Positions 15,306-24,145 of a DNA stretch of 56,522 nt are shown in pieces (within the stretch, counting starts at the first letter, position 1; each line of letters opens with the position of its first letter). This stretch comes from Vreelandella maris (lineage in GTDB: Bacteria; Pseudomonadota; Gammaproteobacteria; Pseudomonadales; Halomonadaceae): positions 1-56,522 of the forward strand of contig NZ_JABWCV010000026.1 of the NCBI RefSeq assembly GCF_013371085.1. The letters run 5' to 3'. The notes beneath the pieces were generated by a model. The model saw only the letters and a list, made by a program, of their open reading frames with translations, searched no databases and had not been told where the DNA came from. A program made the position numbers and the translations under genes.

Positions 15306-15773
15306 ATGATTGATATCCAAGCACTCACCGGTCTTGCATCCTCCGCATTCGTTGGCCTCATTGGCGCGTGGGCAGGCGTATGGTTTTCTTTGAAACGCTA
15401 TCGGAATGAGAAATGGTGGGAGAAAAAGACCAGTGCCTATGAAAGCATCATTGAAGCTTTACATAAAATCAAAAGGCTCCGAACTCATCACTTGGAAGCC
15501 GCTGAAACTTACCGTGAGGTCCCTGAGGAAACCGCGCGCAGACTTAGACTGGAATCAAATCTAGCACTTGAAGAAATACAAAGATCAATAGATATAGGAG
15601 CTTTACGCGTCTCAACTGAGGCAGTGCAAAGGCTTAAACAGTTTCAGAGCGATTTAGTCAAAGAGAATGGCGCTAGAGACTGGTATTCACACTTGGAGAT
15701 AGGCTATGAAGCGGCAGAATCTTGCATCAAGGATCTGATAAGCATTGCCAAGAAAGACCTTAAAATCGATTGA
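15306..15773 (+). CDS. Cargo-like one-TM protein of unknown function
   Basis: 155 residues. A membrane helix at about 10-28 (SAFVGLIGAWAGVWFSL) is followed by a basic stop-transfer RYRNEKWWEKK and a fully helical cytoplasmic part with YESIIEALHKIKRLR. Base composition is visibly more AT-rich than mor and the lysis genes. Weak ribosome-binding site. It is not part of the Mu core and sits at a transcription-unit boundary, before a repeated element shared with the other cargo gene. A lysogen-expressed membrane factor (exclusion or defence) is possible but unproved. Confidence 0.72.
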   Translation: MIDIQALTGLASSAFVGLIGAWAGVWFSLKRYRNEKWWEKKTSAYESIIEALHKIKRLRTHHLEAAETYREVPEETARRLRLESNLALEEIQRSIDIGALRVSTEAVQRLKQFQSDLVKENGARDWYSHLEIGYEAAESCIKDLISIAKKDLKID

Positions 15774-15779
15774 CCCTTC

Positions 15780-15799
15780 CCAAAACTCCTAAACCGCTT
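15780..15799 (+). repeat. Cargo-boundary element, copy 1
   Basis: CCAAAACTCCTAAACCGCTT. A near-identical 21-base copy lies at 24159-24179, also just after a cargo gene and before a core phage gene. Confidence 0.6.
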
Positions 15800-15882
15800 G
15801 ATTCCCGCCGCCTAGTCCAATCCCTCTAGCCTGAACCTCACTGCAACGTGCTTTCGCCACCCATGCAATGAGGCTCACTCCA

Positions 15883-16245
15883 ATGCCCCGCAACGATCTG
15901 TCCAACCATTTTCAGCGCCGCGAGTTCGCGTGTAAATGCGGCTGCGGCTTCGATACCGTCGACCTAGAAACCCTGGTGCTGCTGGAAGACATCCGCACCC
16001 ATTTTGACGTACCCGTCACCATCAACAGCGGCTGCCGCTGTGAAGCCTACAACCGCAAGGTAGGTGGTGCCGCCGCCAGCCAGCACCTGCTAGGCCGCGC
16101 GGCGGATATCCGCGTCCAGGGCGTTGACCCCGCCGAGGTCGCCGAATACATCGAAACCCAGCACCCTGACGCCAGTGTTGGCCGGTACAACACCTTCACC
16201 CACGTGGATACACGCACAAGCGGCCCTGCCCGCTGGGGCGGGTGA
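15883..16245 (+). CDS. Endolysin, M15-type peptidase
   Basis: 120 residues from ATG at 15883 (GAGG at 15870-15873 upstream; ATG at 15868 has no ribosome-binding site). Zinc ligands of the peptidase M15 (D,D-/L,D-carboxypeptidase) fold are visible: His68 and Asp75 in SQHLLGRAADI and His107 in THVDTR. The cysteine-rich start FACKCGCGF is typical of phage members. It cleaves peptidoglycan peptides and needs the holin encoded next to leave the cytoplasm, as no signal peptide is seen. Confidence 0.92.
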   Translation: MPRNDLSNHFQRREFACKCGCGFDTVDLETLVLLEDIRTHFDVPVTINSGCRCEAYNRKVGGAAASQHLLGRAADIRVQGVDPAEVAEYIETQHPDASVGRYNTFTHVDTRTSGPARWGG

Positions 16246-16248
16246 GCA

Positions 16249-16842
16249 ATGAGCCTGAAAGGTCTACTCGGCAATATCGACACCGAAGCGCTAAGTGGCG
16301 CGGTCTCCAAGGGTGCGCCATTGCTTGGTTCGTTGATCGGTACCCCGGCCACTGGAGCCGCCATCGGCATGATTGCTAAAGCGCTAGGCACCGATGCCAA
16401 TCCCGAATCGATTACCCAGATGCTCGAAAGCGATCCCGAGGCTAACGCCAAGCTTCAGAAGCTGGAAAACGAACACCAGCAAACGCTCACCCGCATGGTG
16501 CTGGAAGCGGAAAGCGTGCGCCTGAGCGAAGTGAACAAAACCATGCGTGCCGAAGCGGCCAGCAACGATGCCTATGTGCGACGTTGGCGGCCGACGTTTG
16601 GCTACCTCACCGCGCTTGCCTGGGTGGTGCAGTGCATGGCCATTGCCTGGTCGATTGTCGCCACCCCTGGTCAGGCTGGCGACGTCGCCCAGGCCGTCAC
16701 CGCGTTAACGCCAATGTGGGGCATTGCGCTGGCCATGCTTGGGGTGAACGTTTCTTGCCGAAGCCGCGATAAACAAGTGGCGGCAGGCCAAGCGCCCAAG
16801 GCGGGCTTTATGGATGCCATCGTCAAGCGCGTTGGCGGGTAA
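16249..16842 (+). CDS. Holin of the three-TM phage type
   Basis: 197 residues. The signature RRWRPTFGYLTALAW (about 105-120) starts a hydrophobic region of two to three membrane segments up to about 168, preceded by a soluble helical region with a glycine-rich start. This is the layout of the 3TM holin family of Mu-like phages. It starts 3 bases after the endolysin stop, forming the lysis cassette. No spanin gene is evident nearby. Confidence 0.85.
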   Translation: MSLKGLLGNIDTEALSGAVSKGAPLLGSLIGTPATGAAIGMIAKALGTDANPESITQMLESDPEANAKLQKLENEHQQTLTRMVLEAESVRLSEVNKTMRAEAASNDAYVRRWRPTFGYLTALAWVVQCMAIAWSIVATPGQAGDVAQAVTALTPMWGIALAMLGVNVSCRSRDKQVAAGQAPKAGFMDAIVKRVGG

Positions 16843-16860
16843 CCAACCAAAGGGAACGTC

Positions 16861-17202
16861 ATGGAGTTAATCAACTGGGCGGCCGCCAAGCTGTTCTTCG
16901 ACATTGCCCAGGCAGTCTTAATGGGCGGTGTCGCGGTATATGTGTGGTGGACCAATCGAACACGCGCCACTGGCACTGCCATTACGCAGGTCAACAAGCG
17001 GATTGATGAAGTGGACAAACACGTCTCAAGCCTGGAGCAAACGCTGGAAAACCGACCTGGCTACACCGAGATCGAAGCACTGCGCAGCGAACTGGCCGAG
17101 ATGAACAGAGGCATGGCCCAGATTAGCGCCCAGATGCAGAGCACCACGGCACTGCTCAACCGCCTGCATGAGTACCTGCTGACGGAAAAAGGGAAACGAT
17201 AA
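16861..17202 (+). CDS. DUF2730 family membrane coiled-coil protein
   Basis: 113 residues. An N-terminal membrane helix (about 12-30, AVLMGGVAVYVWW) is followed by a long coiled coil (about 38-105). DUF2730 proteins hold this place, between holin and small terminase, in Mu-like phages. This plan could fit a spanin-like or anti-holin role, but that is inference. Confidence 0.82.
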   Translation: MELINWAAAKLFFDIAQAVLMGGVAVYVWWTNRTRATGTAITQVNKRIDEVDKHVSSLEQTLENRPGYTEIEALRSELAEMNRGMAQISAQMQSTTALLNRLHEYLLTEKGKR

Positions 17203-17502
17203 ATGAGCTACCACGACTTTGAAACAGAGGGCCGTCGCTTGACGATCCTGCGCATTCTGGCCCGCCGCAACCAGTTCACAACTAACGAGTATTCGCTCAA
17301 CGATGAGCTCAAAGGCGCGTATGCGCACATCGTCAGCCGCGACAAATTGCACGGCGACCTGGCCTGGCTGGAAGAACAAGACCTGGTGATTGTTCAACAA
17401 CCCCGCGCCGGTTGGCTGATCACCCTGACCGGTCGCGGTGCCGACTGCGCTGAAGGCCTGGCCAACGTACCCGGCGTCGCCAAACCGCGCCCAGGGGTTT
17501 AA
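17203..17502 (+). CDS. Winged-helix-like phage protein (VpaChn25_0724 type)
   Basis: 99 residues. RLTILRILARRNQFTTNEYSLNDEL, then a recognition-like helix and a wing (GDLAWLEEQDLVIVQQPRAGWLITLT), give an ArsR-like winged helix. Conserved at this position in Mu-like phages. It begins on the base after the DUF2730 stop and ends 2 bases before the small terminase gene. A DNA-recognition role in packaging is possible. Confidence 0.8.
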   Translation: MSYHDFETEGRRLTILRILARRNQFTTNEYSLNDELKGAYAHIVSRDKLHGDLAWLEEQDLVIVQQPRAGWLITLTGRGADCAEGLANVPGVAKPRPGV

Positions 17503-17504
17503 TC

Positions 17505-18053
17505 ATGCCGCCTCGCAATAAGGTGTTTGACCTACCGCCCGAAGTGCGTGAAGCGCTAAACGAAAAGCTAGTGAGCAGCGGCTTCCAGGGCTATGAGTCG
17601 TTAGCCGGGTGGCTCAGCGAGCGCGGTTATAACGTTTCCAAAAGCTCCGTGCATCGGTATGGCAAGGATCTCCAGGAGGAGTTTGAAGAGGCCATGGGCG
17701 ACGTGCGTAAAACCACCGAGCTAGCACGCGCTATGGCCAGCGAAGGCGAAGACGAAAGTGGCCATCTTATCGACGCCACTGCCAGGATCGTGCAAGACCA
17801 GCTACTGCGCATTTCTATCGCCATGCGTAAAGCCGAGCATGAACCCGACGTAGCGGCCAAGCACCTGAGCAGCGTGACCAAGGCGCTGGCTGATATTGGC
17901 CGCGTTTCCTTGAGCCAAAAGAAATGGGCTAAAGAGCTGCGTGTGGAAGTGGCTAAAGAGGCAGCGGAGAAGGCCGAGACTAGCATGGCCACGCAGGGCA
18001 TGAGCCGCGACGCCATCGACGCTATCAAGCGCGACATACTGGGGATTGCCTAA
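17505..18053 (+). CDS. DUF3486 protein, Mu gp27-like small terminase
   Basis: 182 residues: an N-terminal HTH-like segment (PPEVREALNEKLVSSGFQGY ... LSERGYNVSKSSVHRYGKDL) followed by a long helical region with a basic end. DUF3486 proteins precede the large terminase in Mu-like phages and probably recognise the packaging site. Its stop overlaps the start of a 33-codon gene (TAATG). Confidence 0.87.
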   Translation: MPPRNKVFDLPPEVREALNEKLVSSGFQGYESLAGWLSERGYNVSKSSVHRYGKDLQEEFEEAMGDVRKTTELARAMASEGEDESGHLIDATARIVQDQLLRISIAMRKAEHEPDVAAKHLSSVTKALADIGRVSLSQKKWAKELRVEVAKEAAEKAETSMATQGMSRDAIDAIKRDILGIA

Positions 18054-18154
18054 TGGAAGAACTTACCATTGCAGAAGCCATTGTGAATGCTGGTGATAGC
18101 CTCGGCTGGGCGATTGTTGTGGCCGCTTTAGTTCGGGGGCTCTTAAGCAAATGA
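18053..18154 (+). CDS. 33-residue membrane peptide between the terminase subunits
   Basis: ATG at 18053 overlaps the DUF3486 stop (TAATG) and its TGA overlaps the large-terminase ATG (ATGA). The product is acidic for about 10 residues, then a hydrophobic stretch (LGWAIVVAALVRGLL) ending in SK, so a single membrane helix. The perfect coupling on both sides suggests a real gene, if only as a translational bridge. Too short for family assignment. Confidence 0.55.
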   Translation: MEELTIAEAIVNAGDSLGWAIVVAALVRGLLSK

Positions 18155-19689
18155 CCACCGCACCTTCAACAGCGCCCGCAACCGCGCTACCTGAATCCGT
18201 CCTACTGCCCTACCAGCAAGCCTGGATCGAAGACGAATCCGACCTAAAACTAGGCGAGAAGAGTCGCCGTACCGGCTTGACCTGGGCTGAAGCGGCGGAC
18301 GCCGTGCTAACGGCCAGTCGGTCCAAGGTCGCCGGTGGCACCAATCACTTCTACGTGGGCTCTAACAAGGACATGGCCATCGAGTTTATCGATGCCTGTG
18401 CCATGTGGGCCAAGGCGTTCAACCGCGCCGCCTCGCACATCCAGGAAGAACTTTACGAAGATGAGGATAAAAACATCCTCACCTTTACTATCCACTTTTC
18501 CAGCGGCTTCAAGATCCAAGCGCTCAGCTCACGCCCCAGCAACATGCGGGGCCGCCAGGGCAACGTCACCATTGACGAAGCCGCCCACCACGATCAGTTG
18601 GCAGAGGTACTCAAAGCTGCGCTCGCCCTCACCATGTGGGGCTCAAAGGTGCGTCTGATCAGCACGCACAACGGCGTCGAGAACCTGTTCAATGAGCTGA
18701 TTCAGGACAGTCGCGCCGGTAAGAAGCGCTATAGCATTCACCGCATCACCCTGGATGACGCTTGCGAGCAAGGGCTGTACCAGCGTATTTGCCAAGTGCG
18801 TGGCAAGCCCTGGAGCCTGGAAGCCGAAGAGCAGTGGAAAGCTAACCTGCTGGCCGATACGGCCACACGGGAAGACGCGCTGGAAGAGTACTACTGCGTA
18901 CCCAAAGCGGGCGGCGGAGCTTACCTTTCTCGCGCAATGATCGAAGCGCGCATGGTTGAGGCCCCCGTGGTTCGCTTTGAAGGCAGTGCCGAGTTCAACG
19001 CGGTACCGGAGCACTACCGCGCCCTAGAGATCAACGCCTGGTGCATTGAACACCTGCTACCACTACTGGAAAAACTCGACCCTAAGTTGGCTCATTGCTT
19101 TGGTGAAGACTTTGGCCGCAGCGGGGATTTAACCGTGATTGCCCCGATGGCCATCACCCAGCAGTTGTTGCGCCAGGTGCCGTTCCTGGTCGAACTACGC
19201 AACGTCCCGTACAAGCAGCAAGAGCAAGTGTTGTTCTTTATTGCTGATCGCCTGCCACGGCTGCAAGGCGGTGCGTTGGATGGGCGTGGCAACGGTAACT
19301 ACTTGGCCGAGCAAGCAGCGGAGCGCTACGGCAGCATCGTCGACGTCGTGATGCTTTCCCAGAGCTGGTACCTGAACAACATGCCCCCGTTCAAAGCCGC
19401 GTTTGAAGATGAGCTGATCAGCCTTCCCCGCGACAGCAACGTGGTCGATGACCTTCGCGCCCTTCAAGTTATCAAGGGCGTGCCCAAGCTGCCCGATGCC
19501 AAAACCGGCGATAGCAAAGACCGTCACGGCGACGCCGCTATTGCCTTGGTATTGGCGTACTACGCCAGCCTGATGGACGTGACCCCCATCGACTTCACCC
19601 CCGCGCCCCTGCCTGGTGTTTCCCGCCAGGATGACGACAGCGACGACATTGAACACACCGGATTCGGTATAGGAGGCGGCGCATGGTAA
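18151..19689 (+). CDS. Large terminase (Mu gp28-like)
   Basis: 512 residues. The ATPase half has a degenerate Walker A-like region SRRTGLTWAEAADAV (about 38-52) and the Walker B IDEAAHHD. The RNase H-like nuclease half has FGEDFGRSGDLTVI with the first acidic residue, and HGDAAIALVLAY near the end with another. It cuts and packages the DNA headful from the prophage left end. It overlaps the portal gene by 7 bases. Confidence 0.95.
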   Translation: MTTAPSTAPATALPESVLLPYQQAWIEDESDLKLGEKSRRTGLTWAEAADAVLTASRSKVAGGTNHFYVGSNKDMAIEFIDACAMWAKAFNRAASHIQEELYEDEDKNILTFTIHFSSGFKIQALSSRPSNMRGRQGNVTIDEAAHHDQLAEVLKAALALTMWGSKVRLISTHNGVENLFNELIQDSRAGKKRYSIHRITLDDACEQGLYQRICQVRGKPWSLEAEEQWKANLLADTATREDALEEYYCVPKAGGGAYLSRAMIEARMVEAPVVRFEGSAEFNAVPEHYRALEINAWCIEHLLPLLEKLDPKLAHCFGEDFGRSGDLTVIAPMAITQQLLRQVPFLVELRNVPYKQQEQVLFFIADRLPRLQGGALDGRGNGNYLAEQAAERYGSIVDVVMLSQSWYLNNMPPFKAAFEDELISLPRDSNVVDDLRALQVIKGVPKLPDAKTGDSKDRHGDAAIALVLAYYASLMDVTPIDFTPAPLPGVSRQDDDSDDIEHTGFGIGGGAW

Positions 19690-21266
19690 GCCCCAAAGCA
19701 CTCATCAAAAAACTGTTTGGGAATGAAAGCAGTCAGGCGCTGGAAGAGGAACAGACCCAGGATGCCCGCGTTGGACAGCTCAAGCGCGAATTTGCCGAGC
19801 ACCCCACCAAGGGGCTAAACCCGCACAAGCTCTACCAGATACTGGAAAGCGCCGAGCAAGGCGACCTGAAAGCGCAGTCTGAACTCTTCGACGACATGGA
19901 GGAGAAAGACCCGCAGATAGGAGCCGACCTCGGTAAGCGCCGCCAGTTAAGTGCAGAGCGTGAATGGCAGATCGTCCCGCCGGACGGCGCGGATGCACGC
20001 GAGAAGAAAGCCGCCGAGCAAGCGGCGGAAGTGTTCAGCGGTATCGAGGTGGAAGACCTCATCCTGGACCTAGGCACCGGCATCGGCCACGGCTGGGCGA
20101 ACCTGGAGCTTGCCTGGGGTCGCGATGGCGCGATGCGCTACATCGAGCAGCCTACGCTGCGCCCGCATTCATGGTTCCGCCTGCACCCGGATGACCAGAA
20201 CTGCATTACCCTGCGGGACATGAGCGCCACCGGGGCCGAGCTATGGCCACTGGGCTGGATTCAGCACCGTCACCGCGCCAAGGCGGGATATGTGGCGCGC
20301 ATGGGCTTACACCGCATGCTGGCCTGGCCGTACCTGTTTCAAAACTACGCCCTGGGCGACCTGGCGCAACTGCTCGAAATCTACGGCATGCCCGCCCGCA
20401 TCGGTAAGTACCCGAAGAACGCCACCGATAAAGAGAAAGCCACACTGCTGCGGGCCGTCGTTAGTTTGGGTCAAAACGCGGCGGGCATCATCCCAGACGG
20501 TATGTCGCTCGATTTCCTGGAGGCCGCTAGCGGCCGCGCCGATGTGTACAAAGCCATGATGGACTGGTGCGAGCGCGCCAAAGCCAAGGCGATCCTGGGC
20601 GGTACGCTTACCAGCGGCACCGGCGAAGGTACCAACACCAACGCCCTGGGCAACGTGCATGAGCGCGGGCAAATGAGCCTGATTCGCTCCGATGCCCGCC
20701 AGTACGCAGGCAGCATCGGCAAGAATATCCTATGGCCCATGGCGGCGCTGAACTTCGGTATCGAGAAGCCCAGCCGCGCTCCGCGCTTCTACCTCGACAC
20801 CGGCGAGACCGAAGACCTGGAACGCCTCTCCAAGAGCCTGCCGACCATCGTCGATATGGGCGCGCGCATTCCAATGTGGTGGTTCCACGAGAAATCCGGC
20901 ATACCGAAAGCGGCCGAGGGTGAAGAGGTGTTAATGCCAAAGGCATCGCCAAGCCCCTTTGGTGCGCTGCGTTTGGCACAGCCTCAAGCTAACAGGATTG
21001 CGGCCCTTCGCCTGGGCGATAGCAATGAGCCAGACGCCGCTGATCTCCAACTGGAGCGCCTACAGCGAGAAGGCGACGCCGCACTCGAACCCTGGGTAGA
21101 GCGTATCCGCGCGTTAGTCGATGAAGTCGAAAGCCTGGAAGAACTGCGCGACCGCCTGCTCGAGTTGGCCCCCGACCTGCCGGTTGAAGACTTCGCCGAA
21201 GTGATGACCGAAGCGCTGGCCGCTGCCCAAGTCGCAGGGCGCTACGACATTATCGAGGGGGTCTAA
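19683..21266 (+). CDS. Portal protein (DUF935, Mu gp29-like)
   Basis: 527 residues. Family features are the KDPQIGADLGKRRQLSAEREW region, LILDLGTGIGHGWANLELAWG and the central PYLFQNYALGDLAQLLEIYGMPARIGKYP segment. A ring of these proteins forms the DNA gateway at the head vertex. It overlaps the terminase gene by 7 bases and the F gene by one. Confidence 0.95.
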   Translation: MVSPKALIKKLFGNESSQALEEEQTQDARVGQLKREFAEHPTKGLNPHKLYQILESAEQGDLKAQSELFDDMEEKDPQIGADLGKRRQLSAEREWQIVPPDGADAREKKAAEQAAEVFSGIEVEDLILDLGTGIGHGWANLELAWGRDGAMRYIEQPTLRPHSWFRLHPDDQNCITLRDMSATGAELWPLGWIQHRHRAKAGYVARMGLHRMLAWPYLFQNYALGDLAQLLEIYGMPARIGKYPKNATDKEKATLLRAVVSLGQNAAGIIPDGMSLDFLEAASGRADVYKAMMDWCERAKAKAILGGTLTSGTGEGTNTNALGNVHERGQMSLIRSDARQYAGSIGKNILWPMAALNFGIEKPSRAPRFYLDTGETEDLERLSKSLPTIVDMGARIPMWWFHEKSGIPKAAEGEEVLMPKASPSPFGALRLAQPQANRIAALRLGDSNEPDAADLQLERLQREGDAALEPWVERIRALVDEVESLEELRDRLLELAPDLPVEDFAEVMTEALAAAQVAGRYDIIEGV

Positions 21267-22495
21267 TGCCCGCTGCTGAGTTTGGCTCGCTGCCGTTTGC
21301 CGAACAGATCGAGGCCATGCGCGAAAAGGTGGCCATCCCCACCAACACCTGGTCGGATGTGTACGGCGCAGAGAATGACCAGGCGTTCATGGTCGCCGGT
21401 GCCAGCCGCCAGGCCATCGTTGAGGACTTTCAGCGCTCCATTCAAACGATGATTGAGGAAGGCAAGACGCTGGCCGACTTCCGTAAGGACTTCGACCAGA
21501 TCGTCGAGCGCCACGGCTGGGCCTACAAGGGCAGCCGTAGTTGGCGCACCCGCGTCATCTACGACACCAACCTGCGCCAGAGCTACGCCGCCGGGCGTGA
21601 ACGCCAGATGGAAGACCCGGAGCTGCGCCGTCTTCGCCCCTTTGGGCTGTACCGCCATGGCGGCAGCGAGAACCCGCGCTCCGCCCACCTGGCCAATGAT
21701 GGCCGCGTGGTACCGCTGGATGATCCCTGGTGGGATCGCTGGACACCACAGAATGGCTACGGCTGCAGCTGCAAAAAGTACATGATCAGCCGCCGCCAGG
21801 CTGAGCGCGAGGGCTATACGGTCTCGGAGCAAGGCCCCGAGATCGAGTACGTCGAGCGCACCATCGGCGAGAACGGCCCCAACCCGCGTACCGTACGCGT
21901 ACCCAAAGGCATCGACCCCGGCTTTGATCACCGCCCCGGAAGCGGGCGCGCAAGGGGTATTACCCCACACCCCAATCAACCCGGCGCACGTTCCGGTACA
22001 ACAATGCCTAACCGCCAGGCGCAAGACGCCATGCCCGACTACCCCGAGGAGGCAGAGGAACTGCTGGAAGCCAACCAGCCAGAAGAGCGCTACGTGGATG
22101 CGTTCCTGGCACGCTTTGGCACACAGCGCGGCGGCGAAGTGAGGCGCTTTACAGATGCAACCGGAGAGTCGCTACCCATCAGTGAGGATCTGTTCCGCGA
22201 CGGTCGCGGCGGCTGGTCACTGCCGAGGGATGGCCAGCACCTGGGCGCGTTGGCCCGCACCCTGCGCGAGCCGGACGAAATCTGGACGGCCCTGGAAACC
22301 ATCGAAGGCGAACGCCCGCGCCTGCGGCGTCGTTACCTGGCGCGCTTCGCGCTCGAGGGAGGCGAGGAAGGTCTGTTCATGGTCGACTGGGGCCGCGACG
22401 GCTGGTCCGGCCAACGCCTGGAAAGCGCCAGTGAGCTGGAAGCCTGGCGTCGTGGCGTTCGTCTATATCGTCGTGGTGATCAGGAGCCAGAATAA
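21266..22495 (+). CDS. Minor head protein F with C-terminal PBECR2 nuclease-like domain
   Basis: 409 residues. Residues 1-180 are the SPP1 gp7/Mu F head morphogenesis domain, with RHGGSENPRSAHLANDGRV, TPQNGYGCSCKK and conserved cysteines. Residues 180-265 are a Gly/Pro-rich linker. Residues about 272-405 (RFTDATGESLPISEDLF, REPDEIW, RRRYLARF and VRLYRRG) match the PBECR2 fold, predicted to be an RNase-like toxin of the barnase/EndoU/colicin group. Such domains fused to head proteins are thought to be delivered with the DNA. Active residues cannot be assigned with certainty. Confidence 0.9.
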   Translation: MPAAEFGSLPFAEQIEAMREKVAIPTNTWSDVYGAENDQAFMVAGASRQAIVEDFQRSIQTMIEEGKTLADFRKDFDQIVERHGWAYKGSRSWRTRVIYDTNLRQSYAAGRERQMEDPELRRLRPFGLYRHGGSENPRSAHLANDGRVVPLDDPWWDRWTPQNGYGCSCKKYMISRRQAEREGYTVSEQGPEIEYVERTIGENGPNPRTVRVPKGIDPGFDHRPGSGRARGITPHPNQPGARSGTTMPNRQAQDAMPDYPEEAEELLEANQPEERYVDAFLARFGTQRGGEVRRFTDATGESLPISEDLFRDGRGGWSLPRDGQHLGALARTLREPDEIWTALETIEGERPRLRRRYLARFALEGGEEGLFMVDWGRDGWSGQRLESASELEAWRRGVRLYRRGDQEPE

Positions 22496-22941
22496 TGGCA
22501 GGTATCAAACTCGACTTCCGCATTGACGATGACAAGGTCATGCGCGCCCTCGGCGAACTCAACAAACGCGGCCTTGACGCCCAGCCCGCCATGGCTGCCA
22601 TTGGCGAAGATCTGGACCGAGCTACCCGAGAACGCTTTGATGAGCAGGTCTCGCCCAGCGGTGACCCGTGGGAGCCACTTTCCGACGCGTACCGTAAGCG
22701 CAAGCCTCAACGCCAGGATGAGATCCTGGTACTCAACGGCTACCTGCGCGACACCAATCGCTATGACGCCGGGCCGGACTATCTCGAATACGGCACCGAC
22801 CGCATCTACGGTGCCAGCATGCATTTCGGTGATGAGGAACGCGGCATACCCGAGCGCAACTGGCTAGGCTTCTCAAGCGACGATGAAGAGAACGCGATAG
22901 AGACCCTGCTGGACTACCTGGGCGAGCCACTGGGCGAATAA
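22495..22941 (+). CDS. Virion morphogenesis protein (Mu G-like, tail completion)
   Basis: 148 residues matching the phage virion morphogenesis family: an N-terminal DDDKVMRALGEL helix, then ATRERFDEQVSPSGDPWEPLSDAYRKRK, then Y.EYGTDRIYGASMHFG and a C-terminal LGFSSDDEE segment. In Mu, G helps join head and tail. It overlaps F by one base. The late transcript is interrupted after it by a promoter and a cargo gene. Confidence 0.9.
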   Translation: MAGIKLDFRIDDDKVMRALGELNKRGLDAQPAMAAIGEDLDRATRERFDEQVSPSGDPWEPLSDAYRKRKPQRQDEILVLNGYLRDTNRYDAGPDYLEYGTDRIYGASMHFGDEERGIPERNWLGFSSDDEENAIETLLDYLGEPLGE

Positions 22942-23033
22942 TCAACGCGGCCCTGTGAGCGCCGCTAAGCCCTTACCCGCTACGTTGCCCGACTTTTCCC
23001 CGCAAGGCGCGTTAGACCCGCGTTAGATTTTGA

Positions 23034-23072
23034 TTAAGCGAGCTTAACGGCAGGGATTTGGGGCGCTATAGT
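23034..23072 (+). promoter_or_regulatory. Candidate promoter of the 342-residue cargo gene
   Basis: TTAACG at 23044-23049, a 17-base spacer and TATAGT at 23067-23072. The -35 overlaps the dyad TTAAGC-GA-GCTTAA (23034-23047), and two GCGTTAGA direct repeats lie upstream (23010 and 23021). This could serve as a constitutive promoter in the lysogen or be Mor-controlled through the dyad. Confidence 0.55.
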
Positions 23073-23116
23073 GACCTCCTGCTAAAAAATAATGGGCCAG
23101 GGACGCAGGGGGCGGA

Positions 23117-24145
23117 GTGACAAACCAAAATGAAATCGTTATTCGATCAGAGCAAGATGCTTATGATGCGCTTGAATTAGCAAGCCAAGGCGGACTACCA
23201 GACCATGTAAGCGTCCATTTCGACGGATGGCCAAATCTGGAAATTATCGTCAAGGGAGAGGGTTACCAAGGAACAATAACTCCAAGCATTATGAAGGGGT
23301 TTATTGAATTCCAAACGGCCATTTACCGGACCTACGCGTTGGCCAATTACAATACTGTCAACGTCAACAAGCTGACCAGAGAGGAACGCGAAGCTCTCGA
23401 ACTCTATATCAGCGTTGATGAAGGCAGTTCACGCTTCAATGTCGATGTTCAAGCACTATTGGAAAATTTCGTTGCACGAGTGGGTGACAAAGTGACACCT
23501 CAAAGCTTGGTCAAAATCGCTCTGATAGTTTCTGTGGCTTACTTCGGGAACAGTTTCACCAAAAACTACTTCGAAGATCGTAGACAAACACGAATTGCCG
23601 AGCTTCAGTCCGAAGAGCGCATCGCTGAGCTTGAGAGTCGACAATACGCCGATGAGCTTGATGTAAGGCGTATGGAGATCCTGGCGGAGGCGACACGTGA
23701 CGAACCCAGAGCGTCAAATATTCGAGAATATGCTGATGATGCACAGCGAAGTCTTGTTAAGTCTGTGCGCCATGTTGATGAATCCTCAATAGGCGGTCTC
23801 ACAATAGAAGGTGAGACGGCACAGGAGCTGACCAAAAACGCTCGACGTGAAGCAAAAGAAATCAGGCTTGATGGCCTGTACCGTGTTCGTGTTGTCGACG
23901 CGTCTCAAATTGATGTATTCAGAATCCGTATCAGCAATGAAGCCAACGGTGATGAGTTCATTGCCACCGTGCAAGATGAAACGCTGGATAATCGTCATAG
24001 AGAAGCCATCCGTGAAGCGGAGTGGGCCAAGCAACCGGTCAGGCTCTCCATTAACGCACGCGTGTTAGGTGATGAGATTCGCAGAGCTACAGTCATCAGT
24101 GCTGAACCTGTTGATCCAAACCAGCTTCCTGCACGTAACGAATAA
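23117..24145 (+). CDS. Cargo protein of unknown function with central membrane helix
   Basis: 342 residues from GTG at 23117 (GGCGGAG precedes it; no other early in-frame start). Residues 1-125 form a soluble alpha/beta domain (VSVHFDGWPNLEIIVKGEGYQGTITPSIMKGFIE). A membrane helix lies at about 138-155 (LVKIALIVSVAYFGNSF), followed by a charged coiled coil to about 205, then a second soluble domain (about 230-335). AT-richer than the flanking head genes, own promoter, 175-base leader. I do not recognise the family. Its place between G and the protease is not occupied in Mu. Confidence 0.78.
   Translation: MTNQNEIVIRSEQDAYDALELASQGGLPDHVSVHFDGWPNLEIIVKGEGYQGTITPSIMKGFIEFQTAIYRTYALANYNTVNVNKLTREEREALELYISVDEGSSRFNVDVQALLENFVARVGDKVTPQSLVKIALIVSVAYFGNSFTKNYFEDRRQTRIAELQSEERIAELESRQYADELDVRRMEILAEATRDEPRASNIREYADDAQRSLVKSVRHVDESSIGGLTIEGETAQELTKNARREAKEIRLDGLYRVRVVDASQIDVFRIRISNEANGDEFIATVQDETLDNRHREAIREAEWAKQPVRLSINARVLGDEIRRATVISAEPVDPNQLPARNE

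Noticed and set aside
16861..17202. DUF2730 gene as an inner-membrane spanin
   Set aside because: One TM and a coiled coil fit, but no partner outer-membrane lipoprotein gene overlaps it, and the family name is better supported.
21263..22024. Long leftward open frame opposite gene F
   Set aside because: Antisense to conserved F coding sequence in high-GC DNA; no recognisable domain.
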